From Rhynchopus euleeides (Eukaryota; Euglenozoa; Diplonemea; Diplonemida; Diplonemidae), in contig OY723299.1 of NCBI GenBank assembly GCA_963210315.1, positions 620,001-684,000 of the forward strand: a stretch of DNA of 64,000 nucleotides, given 5' to 3'. The notes beneath the pieces are model-generated. The model had not been told where the DNA came from, ran no database searches, and saw only the letters and a program-made list of their open reading frames with translations. Numbering within the stretch: the stretch's first letter is position 1; each line of letters starts with the position of its first letter. Shown in pieces: positions 62,249 through 64,000 of this stretch. A program made the translations under genes and the position numbers.

Positions 62249-63791
62249 GCCTGGGGGGGAGGGGGGGGGATGGCAGCGCACACCGCAGCAGGGGATGCAG
62301 CCTCTCAGCCCACCACTACCCTGACCCCCCCCCCCCACCCTTCCGCGTGGGGATGTCTGGTGTGTGGTATGGTGTGATGTGAGTGTGCTGGCATATGATT
62401 TTTTTTGCATTTTTTTTGGATAACACCGGAGGGGGGCAAGGGGAGTGGGGGGTGGTGGTGGGATAAGCAGCTCGTGAAAGCCGTACGCAGCGGCCGATGC
62501 GTTCCATGGGACACAGAGACAGGTGGTGGCACCCTCCCTTCCCCCCCCCTCCCCCCCCAGACCCCCTCAATGGGGTTTACGTATTTTTCTCTCTTTTTGG
62601 CATTTTCTTCTTCTTCTTACTCCTCCCTTACACACACGCCGGAAGAAGCTCAGACCCCCCCCCCCTTTGGAGGAGACAGAGAGAGGGAGGGGTCTCGATC
62701 GGCTTATTTGACTCCCTCTTCAAACATAAAAAAGGCGCAAAAAAAGCAAAAGAGAATACAGCAGACAAAAAAACACAAACACAAATGTCTTTTTATATAC
62801 GAGGCTGGACAAAAAAACAACAGAGAGGGGGAGAGGGGTGTGGGGAGAGGAGGGGGGGGGGATGGGGAGAGGGACACAAGTTTTTTTTTGGCTCTTCCCC
62901 CACCCCACCCCACCCCACCCCTTCTCCTCCCCACACCACACACACACTTACTTCCCCCCCCCTTTTTTTGCCTTTGTTTTCCCACAAACAACACATAGGG
63001 GGAATACATCGGGAGGGAGGAAGGGTTGGGTGAGGAGGGGGGGGAAGGGGGGGGGGGGGGTCGTCGTGGAGACAAAGAGCAACAGGAATAAAAAAATATA
63101 AAATACGGTATGTCGGAAGCGGCATGCCCCACACGATTTGGCACCCCGGCCTGCCACTGGCATCCTCCACACAAAGGGACTTGGAGTCGACAATCGCAAG
63201 CCATGCCTTCCTCTTGGCGCCCTCCTCGAGGCGGATATGGTCTGTGGCAGGCAGTGCAAGGGGGAGAGAGATCCCACAAACCGACGAACAAAACGGGAAA
63301 AAAACGAAAAAAATGCCTTTTTTTTCAAAAAAAAAAGGAATGCAACATAGTCGGGGTGGGAGGGGCGGGAAGGGGGGGGGGGGGGGGGCGGGAAAAAGGA
63401 TAGAAGGGGCAGAAACCGGGATGGGGAGGAGATGAGACGATGGGGGGGAGGGGGGCATTTTTATCAAATGCCCCCCATCCCATCCCATCCCATCCCACCC
63501 CCCAACCATGCCACCACCGTCCTCCATCTCCCACCTCTCACCCCCCCCCCCCACCACCACCCGCACATTTTTGTTGATGCCTATATACAACAATATAACC
63601 CAGCCCACAGGGCGGGGGGACAATCTACAGTAGGGATACAGGGAATGGGAATGTTATGGTGTTTCCGGAAGGTATTTCAGAGACTCAGGCAACGATCGGG
63701 AGATGCAGTTTGAGACGGGAGGCAGCATGCCACCCCCCACCCTGGGGTGGGGGGTGGAGCTTGGGCAGACGAGGTGGGTCGCGGTGTTCGC
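62249..63791. other. Intergenic spacer with homopolymer runs
   Basis: No gene recognised in about 1.5 kb. Many C, G and T runs (for example 62323-62335, 62938-62970, 63039-63060, 63372-63389, 63541-63552) and CCCAT repeats near 63475-63498. Confidence 0.5.
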
Positions 63792-64000
63792 CTAGAAGCG
63801 CTTGGGGGAGTAGGGGCTGGCGACGACGTAGGAGGGGATGCTGTCGTGCACGCTGCGTGCCGTGGCAACGTTGGCGTAGGACGTGGTGGCGTGTGCCCGG
63901 TTCACCTCTGCCACGGCGGCAGCGCCGTGCGCAACAGACTCGTTGGCGCGGGCAGCCAGCTCCTGGTTCTGCGCCATGCCCAGCTGGGTCGATGCCGCTG
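63792..64000 (-). CDS. C-terminus of an unidentified gene, cut by the right edge
   Basis: The frame enters from the right edge and ends with TAG at 63792-63794. The visible 69 residues (QLGMAQNQELAARANESV, then HATTSYANVATARSV, ending SPYSPKRF) are Ala/Asn/Ser-rich and probably helical. A Met lies inside, but the frame is open to the window edge, so this is best read as a tail. No domain recognised. Confidence 0.5.
   Translation of the reverse strand, partial: AASTQLGMAQNQELAARANESVAHGAAAVAEVNRAHATTSYANVATARSVHDSIPSYVVASPYSPKRF

Overview
The window looks like nuclear DNA of a GC-rich unicellular eukaryote (an alga or other protist). Evidence: a type-I-like metacaspase, a CAF-1 large-subunit-like chromatin protein, a ubiquitin-like/DUF4116 protein, secreted Cys-rich and astacin-type proteins, eukaryotic DNA transposons, very large simple-repeat-filled spacers and no operon-like packing. 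I cannot fix the lineage. SecA-like giant proteins and DUF4116 arrays fit alveolates, rhizarians or similar protists, and the CAF-1-like gene argues for ordinary nucleosomal chromatin.

Every gene that looks like a host gene lies on the minus strand: a partial gene at 1-99, the giant GTPase/SecA-like gene (5252-12897), a coiled-coil/PDZ-like gene (14493-16022), a metacaspase (16797-18767), a secreted protein (21156-22004), an eight-module Cys-rich secreted protein (26964-28376), an interrupted astacin (29804-32974), a DUF4116 gene (33429-34703), a short exon candidate (45516-45641), a second copy of the secreted family (47539-48390), another Cys-rich secreted protein (52644-53459), a CAF-1 p150-like gene (58850-62248) and a partial gene at the right edge. 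The only convincing plus-strand genes are two inside a CACTA-like transposon.

The spacers are packed with transposable elements that can be delimited from their ends. (1) A non-autonomous family with 15-bp inverted ends and 9-bp target duplications, in three copies (232-1095, 1196-2062, 56354-57945). (2) A hAT-like element (56407-57190) nested in the third copy. (3) A CACTA-like element with two genes (36258-39723), nested in a smaller inverted-end repeat. (4) A 227-bp palindromic MITE at the 5' side of the giant gene. (5) A pair of 813-bp elements in AT-rich DNA (41076-42763). (6) A 1.5-kb element with about 190-bp inverted arms (48850-50379). (7) A 739-bp insert flanked by a 20-bp direct repeat exactly in the zinc-binding motif of the astacin gene. 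A GC-rich palindromic module recurs 13 times across different elements, and a 31-bp minisatellite of about 1.6 kb (23.93-25.52 kb) flips orientation three times.

Functionally the host genes split into intracellular machines (GTPase-SecA fusion, metacaspase, CAF-1, DUF4116) and secreted or surface proteins (two sister proteins, an eight-Cys repeat protein, an astacin with two jelly-roll-like domains, another Cys-rich protein). The most unusual single item is the predicted ~2,540-residue protein joining a P-loop GTPase to a complete SecA-type motor.
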